Origin: Lingula anatina
Lineage: Eukaryota > Brachiopoda > Lingulata > Lingulida > Lingulidae
Assembly (NCBI RefSeq): GCF_001039355.2
Contig: NW_019774936.1
Location: 62,001 to 126,000 of the forward strand
Direction of reading: 5' to 3'
Length of the DNA stretch: 64,000 bases
A model generated the notes under the pieces. The model saw nothing but the letters and a program-made list of their open reading frames with translations. It was not told the origin of the DNA and made no database searches. Made by a program: the position numbers and the translations under genes. Positions 21,615-36,900 of this stretch are shown piece after piece. Position 1 is the stretch's first letter. Every line of letters starts with the position of its first letter.

Positions 21615-24600
21615 ACATTTATAAGCTATTGGTAACAGATGGAACTACTCTGAGGACATCTACTAGTTGTGACCTTGACCTCACTCTCTGAGAGTCTCAC
21701 CTGGTAGTCTATTCCCATCACTGTACACAGGCAGATATAGTGGGTGATGTCAAGCCAGTCCAAGAAATTCCAGAAACACTGACGCAGCCAGTGCTGAACA
21801 ATCTGAAATGTCATCATTATGTTACTAGACAATTTGAAAATGTAAGTCATCATCTTTGTGAAAAATCTGAAATAATCTGTCAGGATAATGATTGGAGGGT
21901 TATAGACCAGCCAGAAAACCCACCAATGAGATCTTCTGGGACAGTTTTCATAAAGAGTTTGCTCAATTGCCCAATTAAATGAAATATTGCATATGTTTGA
22001 TAACAAGAAACAAATAATGTCTAATGTTCCAGTCTTATAGGTACTGCTATGATTTTATCCGAAATTTAGAGTGTACACATCTGTGTAGAGTGTACATCAA
22101 CTGGCACACCTGCCTGAGTGTTTTTACCTGAGATACTGTGTATCCTGACATTTTGAAGGCAGAGAAGACCTCAGGCACCTCAGCCAGTAAGATAAGCTCC
22201 ACATTGTGTCCTGTGGTGGAGAAAAGAGGCGGAATACCACTGCTCATCAAACCCTGAGGAAGATGGACCTGGAATAAGTCAAAGTATTAATTTTAATCTA
22301 TCTAGACTAGTTTAAATTTCTATCAAACACAGAATGAAATTTTTTAATTAAAATTCTCATACTGGGCAATCACATAAAGATGGGATGAACTCTGCCATAA
22401 TGGAACATACCTGGTGGGATTTTGTTAAAATGGGAGTGGAGGGAGACAGTTGTAATGGGGACAGATGACATGTACAATATGTAGATGTAATGGGACAGAC
22501 GGGCTACAGTTGTTATGGGAGGACCACAATATAGATGCGAAGAACAAGAGACAATGAACATAAGGAGCATATGATTCAGATCTTCTTTTCATGCCACTCT
22601 TTCCCCTGATGGAGTGATGGAGTGAGGGAGGAGGGGGCAGACTCGAAGTTACTTACAGAGGAGTGTAACCGTGGTATCCACAAGTAGCCAGAGGCCACCA
22701 GGGTTGAGAACTGGTACAGAAACTTCCAGGACCTCTCTAGGTTGCCATTCATGAGAAGGAAGATTGTGGAGGCAAACCAGTCAAAGCCTGGGTAATCTCC
22801 CTGGAGCAGGTCTGTGGGGATTATGTTAAGGGATTACTATCACTTGGATTGACTTAAAACTAATCTTCCCATTAAAGGGCAGTGGATTACTTTCTAAAAT
22901 ATGTAAAGATACAGTAAACAATTTCTTGATTTTATTTCTTCAATGTTGAAAAAAAATACAAAATTTTAAATGTATCTGTAATTATTTAGTTTTGCTCCCT
23001 TTTCTTGAGCTTTAAATTTCTATAAATTAAAAAATAATAATGCGACAATTCTTATCAAACCAAAGTGGATTCTCTACTTTATTATAATTTTTTTATGTTA
23101 GCCTAAGGGTAGTCCTCTGTGAGACATAATGTCATCACGTAAAATTTTCCAGAAATGTTTTGAAAATCACTTCATGTTTTCTCAAAAGAAAAAACACCTT
23201 GAAAAAATTAAGACATCATTATCTAGTATGAAATAAAACATAAATATATACAGTCTAACAGAAAGGATACGTAAATTAGATTCTACAGACTTCTGCTGCT
23301 GATGCAAGAAGTAGCCGCACTGTTTCAGTAATTGTGTGAGATTCTCTGTGGCTTCTGGGCTGGAGTTCAGGACCTTCAGGTGCATGCCATACCTGACAGT
23401 GAGGAAAATGATATAATACTATAATAGGGTGAACTCAGATAATGATGGAATTGTAATTAAATCTCATACTAAAGCTTATGTTAATTCCAAGATTGATAAA
23501 AAATGGGTTAAATTACTTTTATGCCTATCATATGATATGTTTTAAGAGTAAGATTAAGGATTCCATTAGTTGATGTCAAAGAGAATGAGTACACTTCCAC
23601 CACAATTTACTAAATGATGGTCACAATTTATACAATAATTTACCTGACAGCCATCTTCACTCCCAGTTGTTGTAAGGGGGTGAGGTGATAACCTCTCAAT
23701 GCACTGTCTGTTCCTGGAATGACAAAGATAATCTACTTTAATCCAATGTAAAACTGAAGATTTAAAGAGCTTTAAATGCTTGTTTTTAAATTTCCAAGTT
23801 TATTTACTTAGTAATTTATAATTTAAAAATTATCCCTTTTTTAAAAACAGTAATTATAACTAGCAATGATGTCCAAGTTAAGTATACAACAAAATATACA
23901 AATTATTAATGCTGTCTAACCTGGTATATATTTTTATTGTTATTTTCAACATTCTCCTTGATATTTAAACCTTCCAGTTTATTTGGTTAAATCCAATTAA
24001 AAATAAAGGTAATAGATTTAATAACTGATAAAAAAAAAGATTTGGGACGAGGAGTTTTTAAGGAGGTAAGAGCTTCTACTGACAGAAATGTCTCTAAATG
24101 GTCTATAATATATTGAGGAATTGTATATTTGATGTGTAAAAAGATGAATAAAGTTTATAGTTTTAGCACACAAAATATGACAAAAATGCCCCAAACATGA
24201 AATAAAATTGACATTTCAAAGGAAAGATTAAACTGATTGAAATAAATAGAAATTAAAAAATCAACAGTAATATAAACCTGTAGAATGAAGAATAACAGTC
24301 AAAGGGATCTCATTTCAACACAGATTATAATAAAGTTCCATCAGGAATCAGAAAAAAAAATGCAAACAATATAAACTGCATTTGATAAAATTCATCTAAC
24401 TCAATAAAAATCTTCAAATGCCCTGAAACCAATGGTTAACTAAAATGAGGGTTAAGGGTAAAATCAAATACTCACTTTCTTTCTCTTTTTCTACAATATG
24501 CAAGGATACAGAAAGGCATTTAACTAAACCTTATTTCTTTAGATTTGAACAATTACATAGACATGGAATAGGCCATTTAAGTGTGCCCCTGGATCATCTC

Positions 24601-24871
24601 ATGAAGCATAATACATATTAATCATATTTTCTATCAACAGTATTATAACAAGTATCCCCCTTTATAATCATAAGTTAGTCCAGATACATAGTATTCTGAC
24701 ACTTGTCATTACGTTTTTTATGTATTCTATCATAAATAGTAACTTTGAAAATTGAAAAGCATTTATTTCTACAGCAGCATTATTCTGACTGACTGCTGAT
24801 CAACTTCTGAATTTACCTTTTATAAATGAACTCTCTATCAGCATCTTCAATGATTATAGTACATTTTTTTA

Positions 24872-24903
<32 letters not shown>

Positions 24904-27900
24904 TGTGTACAACTGTGTTCGTATGACTCACCTGAATATTCTATGAGTGGGAAAAGTGCCTCCTCTGGTGTATCTGCCAGCACTGGAGTTACTTCCTCCA
25001 ACATGTTTTGTAAAACTAGAATGAAAAAAATGAAAAATATTGTCACATTTTATTACAGATTAAGGACAAACCTGCTCCCCACCACCACCCACCCCACCCC
25101 AAACAACAAGGGAGTCTTGTTTTTCAGTTCAGTAACTGCTTTATATTACGTAATGGGATACTGCAGTTAAATTCTGGATTGAAGTCAACTACAACACTTG
25201 ATCTTAGGCTCTATTCCCATAGATTTTAGATCGATCTATCCCCGCGGGGAGTCTCACTAGATTACTTCAGATAATCCGACTTAAAGTCCGTCCCGCCTAC
25301 AACAAGCTTTAAGGGGGTAATTAACTTTCGTGTCCGCCCGGCTGACAGCTATTTAGCGTGAACCCCCAGGGAGTTAGGTCGATCTAAAGTAGGTCGATCT
25401 AATCTATGGAAATGGGGTGTTAGGTTGTAACAAATAAAATCAGTTCTTTCATCAAATTGCCCCCAGACTAACCATTTCCCTTGGCCTGCTCTGGCTTTGT
25501 GGTCAGTATAGTACAGAAGGTCTTCCTACACTTGTCCAGCCAGGACTGGTCATGCTGCTGACCCTTGGTGTCCACCAAGAAGCGACTCAGTTCATTTTCT
25601 GAAGGTTAGTAATTAAAAGAAGTAAGAAACACATAGAGGATATTTACTATGAAATGCATTATTATGATAATATTTTCATTTTGCTCATAACTAATGATTA
25701 GAAATTTAAACTTAATTGTACTGATTGATGATGATGATAATATCACAGCTTTGAACGTGGATATTTGTCAGCAGTTTGACCAATGCTGAAAAAACAACAA
25801 TTTATGCATAAAATAGTCAGAAGAATTTCAAATCATATTTTAGTTCGATAAATTTCAGTCAAACTTCTGATTAATTATTGAAACATCACTAACTTTCATT
25901 AAAAATAAATATGGCCTTTTTTCTCTGATATTTGGCTTTGTAAGCCAGTGCTCATCATATAATGTTCACTTGAAATAAACTGTTTGATTTTCTCTTTAAA
26001 AGTCAGACACTGTTCAAAAGATGTCCCTGAAATAAAAATCCAACTAAGAGATAACAAAGTGCATGCAAGGAAGAATTTGTGTCAAAGTCAGTGCTCCAAA
26101 CACAAAAAGATTTACATTTTGACCCAAGGATAAAAAAGTACAGGTGTTAGAATCGTCCATTACGTGAGAATTCAACATGTCCTTTCTGCAACAACTCAAC
26201 ACACCTCAATCATACCACTTATGTATGTTTATACCTAAAATAATACTGCAGCTCAGCTGGGTTCCACCTGACTGAGAAGCTTAAAATCATTGAAATTGAA
26301 AGTGGTGGACTGATGTTGTTCTTGTATCTTTAATGTCATCAGTTTATTAAATATAGTTTATAATTAGGTCAACTTTGCCAATCCAACCAGTACTTTATGT
26401 ACTATGCTTAACCATGGCTAACACATTTCTGTCACACCTTACACATATATCTGTCACACATCTTTGTCACATCTAGCACATTCATCACTGTCACACCTAA
26501 CACATTTATCACTGTCACAACTATCACCCTTATCACTATTTTCACTGTTACACATAACACATTTCTCACTGTCACACATAACACAAATTACACAGTGCAT
26601 GCAAAGTATAGTTATCAGTACAAACTGTGTTTCACTTCAAACCATGCTTGTGAATATTATAACTCAGTGACCAACAATTGCACGAAATGCACGTGAGTGT
26701 ACCCAGGAAATACATGTGCACGCACGCGTGAAATCATACCTGGCCCATTTGTATTTAATGTATCCAGAAAGTTTGCTGTAATAAAAAGGGCACCATCTCC
26801 ATAGCAAGCAGTTTTATTCTAAACCAAGTGATGACCCCCATCAAAAGCATTTTATTTCTAGTTTCATTTCAAGCTTAAATTCAATTATTTTATATACTTC
26901 CATGACTAATTAAATAATGAGATAATAATTCAACTAAAGCCAATAAAAATAAACTTCAAGTTTTTTATATTTCTAAAGCCACCCTGCTCTCCTCAATGGT
27001 ATATTTAATGTAAGGCAGTTAATGCACTATGCTAGGAAAGACCCTGGCCTTACCTTGTTTCATAACAGACCTCCCTGCAATGTTAGGTGTGTACTCTCGT
27101 GGAACAGGGTAAGAGGAGAACATGGGATAGGGAAAGGCATCGCCTTTATCCTGGAATGAAAACAGAAGTTTACTGACATTTGTTGAAACACAAAACGTAG
27201 TACTACTTACTTTCAACTCCAAAACAATGTCAATATGCTTTGGATGAAACTTAAGCAACTTGAATGATTGAATCAATATCATCAAACAGCTATCAAAATC
27301 AGTTCAAATTATAATAAATGACAACCAGAGGTAAAATTACAAAATCTTCAATATTATTAGTATTGGTGACCATGTACTTTGCTTCAAAAATTCAAAAGCC
27401 ATTTATTATAATACCAGTCCAGATCTCAGTGTTTGTCACTTACTGATAAGACCTTTGGTGGAATGACCCTTTCTGTGGGTCCACCAATAAGATAGGACTT
27501 GACCAGCAAGTAGTTTCTTTCTATAGACAGCATATCGACAATGATGTCTCCACTGGAACATAAGAAAACGATTTTACAGTACAACCTATAAGAGGGAAAT
27601 AATATTTTAAGACTTAAAGATGTACTCGTGACTTTAAACATCTTCAACAATGTGCATTATTTGTTAAAGTGATAATAACTCTTCGTTTGGGCCAAAAAAT
27701 GAATTTTCCTGGAGTAAACAACAATTTTCCCATACTTACCAATGGTTAATGAATCCATTTTTACATTCAAAGTTAGTCCCTGGTTTTTTTCTAAAAAGTT
27801 TGGTTTTTTGTTAAAATCTCTTAAGAGATTTTAACAGAGAATAGCCATCAATGGAGGTCACGTGGTCTAAAGACAAGCTCAGATATCAGAATAATAGCTA

Positions 27901-30900
27901 TAACAGCCGTTTTTGTGGGAAAACAGAATATATTATATTTTTATGAGTCACTCACAATGTTTTTATTGTGAAATACAGATTTCATACGAAGAGTTATTAT
28001 CCCTTTAATACAAATTTCATCTTTAATCCAAATTGAAAGGTGGCATAGTTGTAGTTTAATACATAATAAGATGTCCTCAACCAACCACACTTAAAACAGC
28101 ATTTTAAATTGATTTAATGTCATCTTGTTACTCCAGTGTCACTGTGTTGATCTCCTGGACTCTACAACTCTACACCAATAACTATCAACTATCAATGGCA
28201 ATGTTACAATATAATAACAATGTTACTCTAGCCTACATCCACTGTTTTTAACATTGTATTTGTTAATACTATTAACAAATACCAATTACAATGTAGCAAA
28301 AATGATAACAATGAAACCCTACCCTACATCCACTGTGTTATTTTCTTGGCAGGCTAACAGTATATCTTGTATTCTGTACTGTGTTTATAATGTTAACAAA
28401 TATCAATTACAATGTTATAATATAACAGTGTTACCCTACCCTACATCCACTGTGTTATTCTCTTGGCAGGCCAACAGTACATCTTGTACTGTGTTTATAC
28501 CATTAACAAATACCAATTACAATGTTAAAATATAACAGTGTCACCCTACCCCACATCCACTGTGTTATTCTCTTGGCAGGCCAACAGTACATCTTGTACT
28601 GTGTTTATACCATTAACAAATACCAATTACAATGTTAAAATATAACAGTGTCACCCTACCCCACATCCACTGTGTTATTCTCTTGGCAGGCCAACAGTAC
28701 ATCTTGTACTGTGTTTATACCATTAACAAATACCAATTACAATGTTAAAATATAACAGTGTTACCCTACCCCACATCCACTGTGTTATTCTCTTGGCAGG
28801 CCAACAGTACATCTTGTACTGTGTTTATACCATTAACAAATACCAATTACAATGTTAAAATATAACAGTGTTACCCTACCCCACATCCACTGTGTTATTC
28901 TCTTGGCAGGCTAACAGTACATCTTGTACTGTGTTTATACAATTAACAAATACCAATTACAATGTTATAATATAACAGTGTTACCCTACCCCACATCCAC
29001 TGTGTTATTCTCTTGGCAGGCTAACAGTACATCTTGTACTGTGTTTATACAATTAACAAATACCAATTACAATGTTATAATATAACAGTGTTACCCTACC
29101 CCACATCCACTGTGTTATTCTCTTGGCAGGCTAACAGTACATCTTGTACTGTGTTTATACAATTAACAAATACCAATTACAATGTTATAATATAACAGTG
29201 TTACCCTACCCCACATCCACTGTGTTATTCTCTTGGCAGGCTAACAGTACATCTTGTACTGTGTTTATACAATTAACAAATACCAATTACAATGTTATAA
29301 TATAACAGTGTTACCCTACCCCACATCCACTGTGTTATTCTCTTGGCAGGCTAACAGTACATCTTGTACTGTGTTTATACAATTAACAAATACCAATTAC
29401 AATGTTATAATATAACAGTGTTACCCTACCCCACATCCACTGTGTTATTCTCTTGGCAGGCTAACAGTACATCTTGTACTCTGTACTGTGTTTGCAGCAA
29501 CAGAAATGTGTCAAGACACGAAAACATAGAGCTCAGTAACCTGAAGAAGAAGAATAACATGGACTGAGTATAAAAAGGCACAAATTTAATGTCAAATTTA
29601 AACTGCTAATTACAACAGCAAACTTGCATTCGAAGAAAGCACTCTTGGAATTATTCCACATAAGTGTGTTTAAAATTACTCATTGGAACATGTACCACAG
29701 ACAGAAATGGTTATTATGTTCAATACTCATGGAAATTAAAATTTATGAATTTAAAGTAAAATATCAAAATTAATTGTAATGTTTTATATGATTCTACTAT
29801 TTGCCATCATGTAAAATTGCTACACAACCAACAATGTTTTTTCATAACTGCACAAATTACATTTCATTAGTGCACTGGGAAAAGCAGTCTACTTTTTTAA
29901 TATGAAAGAAAATTCAATAACTCTGCCCAATTTTTGGCAAAATATAAGTTCTTCTAGTCATGCATCACAATTCTTCTAGCCTCTTCTTAGCTAAAAAACA
30001 CAACAGTATACCTGAGTCCAAAAACATGTGATTGCTCATAGTTGAAGAGGGAGTGTATCTTTGCATCTGTGTCCACCAGAACTAGTCTGTCTAGCACTTC
30101 CTGGAATAGAGAGAAGAAATTTCAAGGACAGAATATACTGACCAACATACTGGCCAATGTACTGACCAATGCTACAAATATATATTACGCAGCTCTTCTC
30201 TATCTGCTTCTGCGACTCAAAGACCAACTGAGTCATAGATGCATCATAAGTCTGTGGATAATACATGAACCTGGACAACAAGTGGTGTGTAGTTGACTTA
30301 TACTACAGTGTAACGACAAAAGATGAGCTTTATGTCCCCAATGCCAGGTATGGAATAACACACTTCACACATGGCATGCATGCAGACGAAATACACTCCA
30401 TTTGTGTCCACTGTTCTTGAAATTTGCCATGGTATTAAATCCCTTATACATAAGATCATCTTCCATTAAAAATATGACACACGTTCCTGATGATGAAATA
30501 TAACAACGGTACCACAAACATTTTAAACAAATAAATAAATTAATTAATTAATCAATCAATCATCTTTTTAAAAAAGACAGTATTAGGTCACTGTCTCACC
30601 AAAGTAAATTAGCAATTAAGTAAACAAACAAACAGATAAATAAGATGGTATTCAATCATTGCGTCTTACCAGTATTGTATTAGGCATTTCTCTGAGGCTG
30701 TAGCTCTCTCTCACTGGGAGAGTCTTGTCACATAACACCTCATACACTGCAGGGAATGCACTCAGGATGTTCAGCATTCGGATTAGGGACTGGAAAAAGA
30801 AATAAGGATTCTGAAGAATTATGAATGCCTAAAATAAGAGTCCACATGTTCTGTCTCTTCATGTTTTTTTTTTTCTTTTCTTTCTTTTTTTTTTACAATT

Positions 30901-33900
30901 TAAAAAACTTTAAGCATTTTTGTCAATGACAGAGAAAAAAGTAAGAAATCCACCACAGATTTGTTAATGTTTAATAAGTAAAACAGATTGTAAATGAACA
31001 TTTTATTGTGTGAAAATGTGTGGACTCCGTCTAGATAAAACTGTTTTCCTCACCTTGTGTGCAAACCTGTCAATGGGTTCTACAGGCCAGGTCTTGGGTG
31101 TGAACACAGTCCTGTCATCTGACCCACACTCTAACACACTCCACAGCTCATTCACCATGGCCTTGATAAATCCTGGAAAAATATTACATTTCAGCAAGTT
31201 GAAAATTCAGGTCATTTACATAAATGAAACACTATGAAAATACTCTCTATGTTAAAGAAGATCTTTAGTCCTGATCATTTAACAGCTACATATGCATTAC
31301 CAATATTCTAATATCAAATATTTAAAGATTTTTCTTTGACAGAAATACAATTAATTCCTCATAACTTGTCATCTTATGAGTAAAATCATTGTTTATCTAA
31401 ATCAATGGGCTGGAATTATTACCTTAAGTTTGGTAACTGAAACTGAAATCAATATGAACATTTTTTTTTTCAAATCTCTGTGGAGCTCTGATAACTTTTT
31501 AAAAATTTTACTGTGTCTGCTATCCATTCTACTGTCAACTATTCTGTAAAGACTTGTTCAAAACGCATCTTGTGTTTTAGTACTGACTAACTTATAAAAG
31601 CCATGTTTTTCATGTTACATTTTAAGTTTAATTGTACTTTGATCAATAAATACCTGTATTTTGCAGTGCCATCATTCCTGGGGCTGTGGCCGCCACCTGG
31701 GTCATCATAGTGCCATAGCCAAACTTCTCATACTTGCTCAGCTGAATTGGTATTAAAAAATTGTTTCAGATAAATAGAATGACAGATGTCAAGGTCAAAA
31801 TTCAGGATCAGGTATACTAGCAAATCTTATTGGAATCTTAAGTAGCCAAGACTGAAATCTAGTTCAGCCAGTTACAAAATTCCAATCACTGAATCTTTAT
31901 TTTTTTTACAAGAACTTAAAATGTCATACAATATCAAAACTTTTTGACTATTTCATAAACTTCTGTTAGTAGAACTAACATCAAATAATTTGTACTCAAG
32001 CCTGGATGACTCAAACCTCTCCAGCCTACCTGTAACTTCTTCTCATATCTGGCATACATATACTCCACACACTCATCTATGGCCCCAGTCTGCTGTAGCA
32101 GCAGGAGACCCTTGGGTGTGGCTGCAAAGTTCAGCAGGTTATCTCTCAGGGTGTCCTCCCAGACAAACCTATGGGAACATAACAGTAATAATATAAGAGA
32201 GAATAACCATAATATATGAGATAGCATCAATTATAATCAGATGGCATTTTAATGCTAGACACTTTTAAAGAACTTTTAAAGAATTTACTGAAATACTTTT
32301 CTTAACAAGCACTCGTAAGGGGCTGCTCAATCTTGTACACAAGAAAATAAATAGTCTAAGAGTAATGGGTCAATTTGAAAATATCATATCAACTAAAAGG
32401 TGACAGAAACAACACTAACTTTCTTGCAAGTTGGTTAATATTCTTGGCAATATAATGATAAAAAATAGTTATGAATTAATTAATTAAATAAACCTACGCC
32501 TCATGTGAGGAATATCTGGACTCTTTGCTACAGGTGTAATCACTCCCATTTATAGAGGGCGTGGGAGTGACAACCATCTCTGAGGCAAGACAAGCCTACA
32601 AATAGCAAAAAAAAAATACAATTTAGTACATCAGCTCATAATATAACATAATTTAATACAAACATTTAATTGCAATTTGACAGCCATGCCAGTATACAAA
32701 CTAACTGTGTTCACGAGAAGTTACTTTATTCACCCGTCTATAGGTGCATTAACATGTATATGGGGTCCACACATGTATAAGTTACTCACCTGCCTGTGAG
32801 CCGCAGCAATTGTCATGTGTAGGTCATAAGAATACATGACTAAGAGGCCCTCACATGTATTATACAGCTGCCTGCAGATGTAGGTGAATGCCCCTATAAC
32901 TTTATTGGACGGAGGAGGAGCACTGTCATTTGGCAGGATTCCATTGATTGCTTTTTTGACAAATTCTGCAATTATGTGAGCTGCTGAGGATCTGGAAAAA
33001 GGTAAATGTTGAAATTAAATGTTAAATGAATTGTATGGGACTTATTGATTCATAGAGTATATATTAATAAATATATTATGCATCTTCTTCATCAAGTTCC
33101 GTTACTTTGGAAAACAAATGAGATCAATCACCAAACTGTCTTCTTACTCTTTCAAACTGAAGTCTGCATTTGACAATTTCTTCTTCAAAAGAAAAAAAAT
33201 CACAAAATTCTTACTTTGACCTGGTAAACCTCTCCTGTCTCTCCCCATACAGCAGATGCTGGCGCCCTCTACTGGTGGAGGCCAGAGCAGCCAAGATGTC
33301 TGCTATGTGCAGGTAGGTCACCTCCGTGGCCTGGTTTATATCATGCTCCTGAAATAAATCCGTGGGACCACCATTATGATTTTCACCAATGACATATCTC
33401 TGGTTGAATCAGTAAAAGGGCATATACACAACTGGTAAGGGAAATGGAAATTTAATTTCTTAAGGTAAGAATAAGGGAATTTAAAACTTAGGAATAGGGT
33501 TTAAACATCATAATATTCTCATGGCTTTTGGATAGGATATAGTTTGATATTAAAGAGAAAACTTCCGAAATTTCCAGGAGAATCACTATTATTACTATTT
33601 GCTGTATAAAGGTATGCCTCTAACTTCTCAGGCTTTCCCACGTACCATGGAGTCATCCAGCCAGTGTGTGATGGGTGTCAACAGAGTATTGATGATGTCA
33701 TCTTTACACATACAGATCTGACAGATGTCCTCTGAGATACACAGCTTCTTCAACATGTCTGCAGCCAATACCCCAGGGTCATAGGCCACTGGAATACCAA
33801 TTATAATATACATATAACGGAATATATATTGGAATATATATTGGAGTGAAGTAGAGAACACAATTATAGACAAGCATCCTCTTATCATACTTCTCATCCA

Positions 33901-36900
33901 AGCATCATACTTGCAGTAACTTTAGGCTACAAGAGGACCAAACACAAAATTACACAAAAACTACTTAATGTACTAATTTATCTTCAACATATCACATAAA
34001 ATATACTGTAGAATTAACAACTGGTGGAACAATTACTAATACAAGAAAAACAGAATATTCTTTTGACTGACCTAGAAGGCTAAAAGGTAAAATCAAATTT
34101 ATGAGAAAATTATTACAATTATTCTCAGCAAATCATTAAACAAATTTAACAATCTTTTTAGGAATAATCCTATTAAAAGTAGATTATCTATTATCAAAAG
34201 TGCATATTTTATAGAAAGGTCCTGGCATAAGTTCTTTTAAGTACACATACCTGCACTGGGCTTGTGATAGGTGAGACAGCTAGGATCACTTATAAGATGA
34301 ATCATAGTCACCAACAACTCAGTCACTGACACTGGCTCTGAAAACAGGATAATCATCATTTAGAGGGAAGCAGGCAGGTTTTGTTACTTACCCATGTTGA
34401 ATGTTAAAGTAAAAGTTANATGCTCCTGAAATAAATCCGTGGGACCACCATTATGATTTTCACCAATGACATATCTCTGGTTGAATCAGTAAAAGGGCAT
34501 ATACACAACTGGTAAGGGAAATGGAAATTTAATTTCTTAAGGTAAGAATAAGGGAATTTAAAACTTAGGAATAGGGTTTAAACATCATAATATTCTCATG
34601 GCTTTTGGATAGGATATAGTTTGATATTAAAGAGAAAACTTCCGAAATTTCCAGGAGAATCACTATTATTACTATTTGCTGTATAAAGGTATGCCTCTAA
34701 CTTCTCAGGCTTTCCCACGTACCATGGAGTCATCCAGCCAGTGTGTGATGGGTGTCAACAGAGTATTGATGATGTCATCTTTACACATACAGATCTGACA
34801 GATGTCCTCTGAGATACACAGCTTCTTCAACATGTCTGCAGCCAATACCCCAGGGTCATAGGCCACTGGAATACCAATTATAATATACATATAACGGAAT
34901 ATATATTGGAATATATATTGGAGTGAAGTAGAGAACACAATTATAGACAAGCATCCTCTTATCATACTTCTCATCCAAGCATCATACTTGCAGTAACTTT
35001 AGGCTACAAGAGGACCAAACACAAAATTACACAAAAACTACTTAATGTACTAATTTATCTTCAACATATCACATAAAATATACTGTAGAATTAACAACTG
35101 GTGGAACAATTACTAATACAAGAAAAACAGAATATTCTTTTGACTGACCTAGAAGGCTAAAAGGTAAAATCAAATTTATGAGAAAATTATTACAATTATT
35201 CTCAGCAAATCATTAAACAAATTTAACAATCTTTTTAGGAATAATCCTATTAAAAGTAGATTATCTATTATCAAAAGTGCATATTTTATAGAAAGGTCCT
35301 GGCATAAGTTCTTTTTAAGTACACATACCTGCACTGGGCTTGTGATAGGTGAGACAGCTAGGATCACTTATAAGATGAATCATAGTCACCAACAACTCAG
35401 TCACTGACACTGGCTCTGAAAACAGGATAATCATCATTTAGAGGGAAGCAGGCAGGTTTTGTTACTTACCCATGTTGAATGTTAAAGTAAAAGTTAGCGA
35501 GAGAACTAGTCACAGTGACAGGACATTAATTCTAAGCAAAAACAATTCAAAATGCAGCTTCATAATTATACTTTGATCATTAAATTTTCACTAAATCTGA
35601 ACAATTATCCATCACACAAACTAACTAACCACAATTATATTGAAAATATTTTAATGTTGAGTTGGGTAATATCAGTAAAAATATTCACAGGTTCCAAAAG
35701 GTAGAAATTAGCCTACTGTCTGAAATAATATCATCCTAATACCAATGAATAAGAAAAGTAAGATATTATTCTTACTTCATGTTACATAAGTATAAAATCA
35801 TTTTTCAAGTGAGTAAAAAAAAAAAATGAAAAAACCTATTTCATCACATTTCAAACTGTTGTCTTGCTGGCTTACTTCTAGGGCTGGCCTTCACCTGTGA
35901 CCTTACCTTCTCTGTCTTTTAGTCGAACAGGAAAGAAATCCCTTCCCTTGGAATGTTGCAGTAGTTTGCCCACCAAGTGCATGGAATGCATGAAATGAAT
36001 GTACTCTAGTTCTGGTCCTACATAGTGCATTCTCTGGGCATCACCTGGGGGATAGGAAGATATATGTATATTGATTATAGAGAGGATGTGCTTTCATATA
36101 TGTATATCATATAATTCTGTTATGTACAATATAAGCTTCCCGCGCCCATTAAAGATGAAACAAAGAACTTCAAATAAACTGGTAGAGAAAAGTACTATAT
36201 AGTTAACTGTTTCTAACAAGATAAAATGTTTGAGACGTGATATTTATGCTACAATTCTGAGTTCAATTTTAATTACTAACAATAATAAGCAAATACTTAT
36301 AAACAATGAAGAGAACCTACATATACAAACTTCTGTGTTAAATAATTACATCACTTGATCAAATGACACTCTTACTATGAGATACTCACTGAAGGACTCT
36401 CTAGACAGAGCATCTGATATATCACTCAGCAGATCAAGAGGAATTTTTCTGGCTGAAGCAAACTCCATACACTGCCGCACTGCAATGTCCACCTAAAAAA
36501 ATAAATTTCAAAATTATAATTTGAAGATCAACAAAGAAAAACAAAAGAAAAGGTTTTCCCAATATCAATAAAAAAGACAAAAAAAATCATAGTGTGAAAT
36601 AGATTTTCATTGCCTCTAGTTTTATGATCCTTAACCTTTTTAAAATATCAAGCAATTTCCTATCAAATCATTGTTCAAGAAACCATGATCAGGCATAATG
36701 ATGCATAAATTAATGAAACCTTAAAAAAAAAACAAACAATCACAATCACTCTAAACAATGTAAATATTTAGAATCTATTGCAGCACTTACAATTTTCCTA
36801 TGTTTTTTCTATTGCAGCACTTACAATTTTCCTATGTTTTTCCAGTCCACTCAGGACATGTGTGCGACTGAAGCCTCCATGCTGGAAAGCAACGACACAA

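Noticed and set aside
24813-25170. Cys-Val and Thr-His repeat proteins
   Set aside because: Translations of a TG/CA microsatellite next to TBC1D32 exon 25.
28254-29567. Plus-strand frames and CRISPR-like regularity of the 110-bp array
   Set aside because: The frames are repeats of one unit read on the wrong strand. Units are adjacent without unique spacers, and the array lies inside an animal intron.
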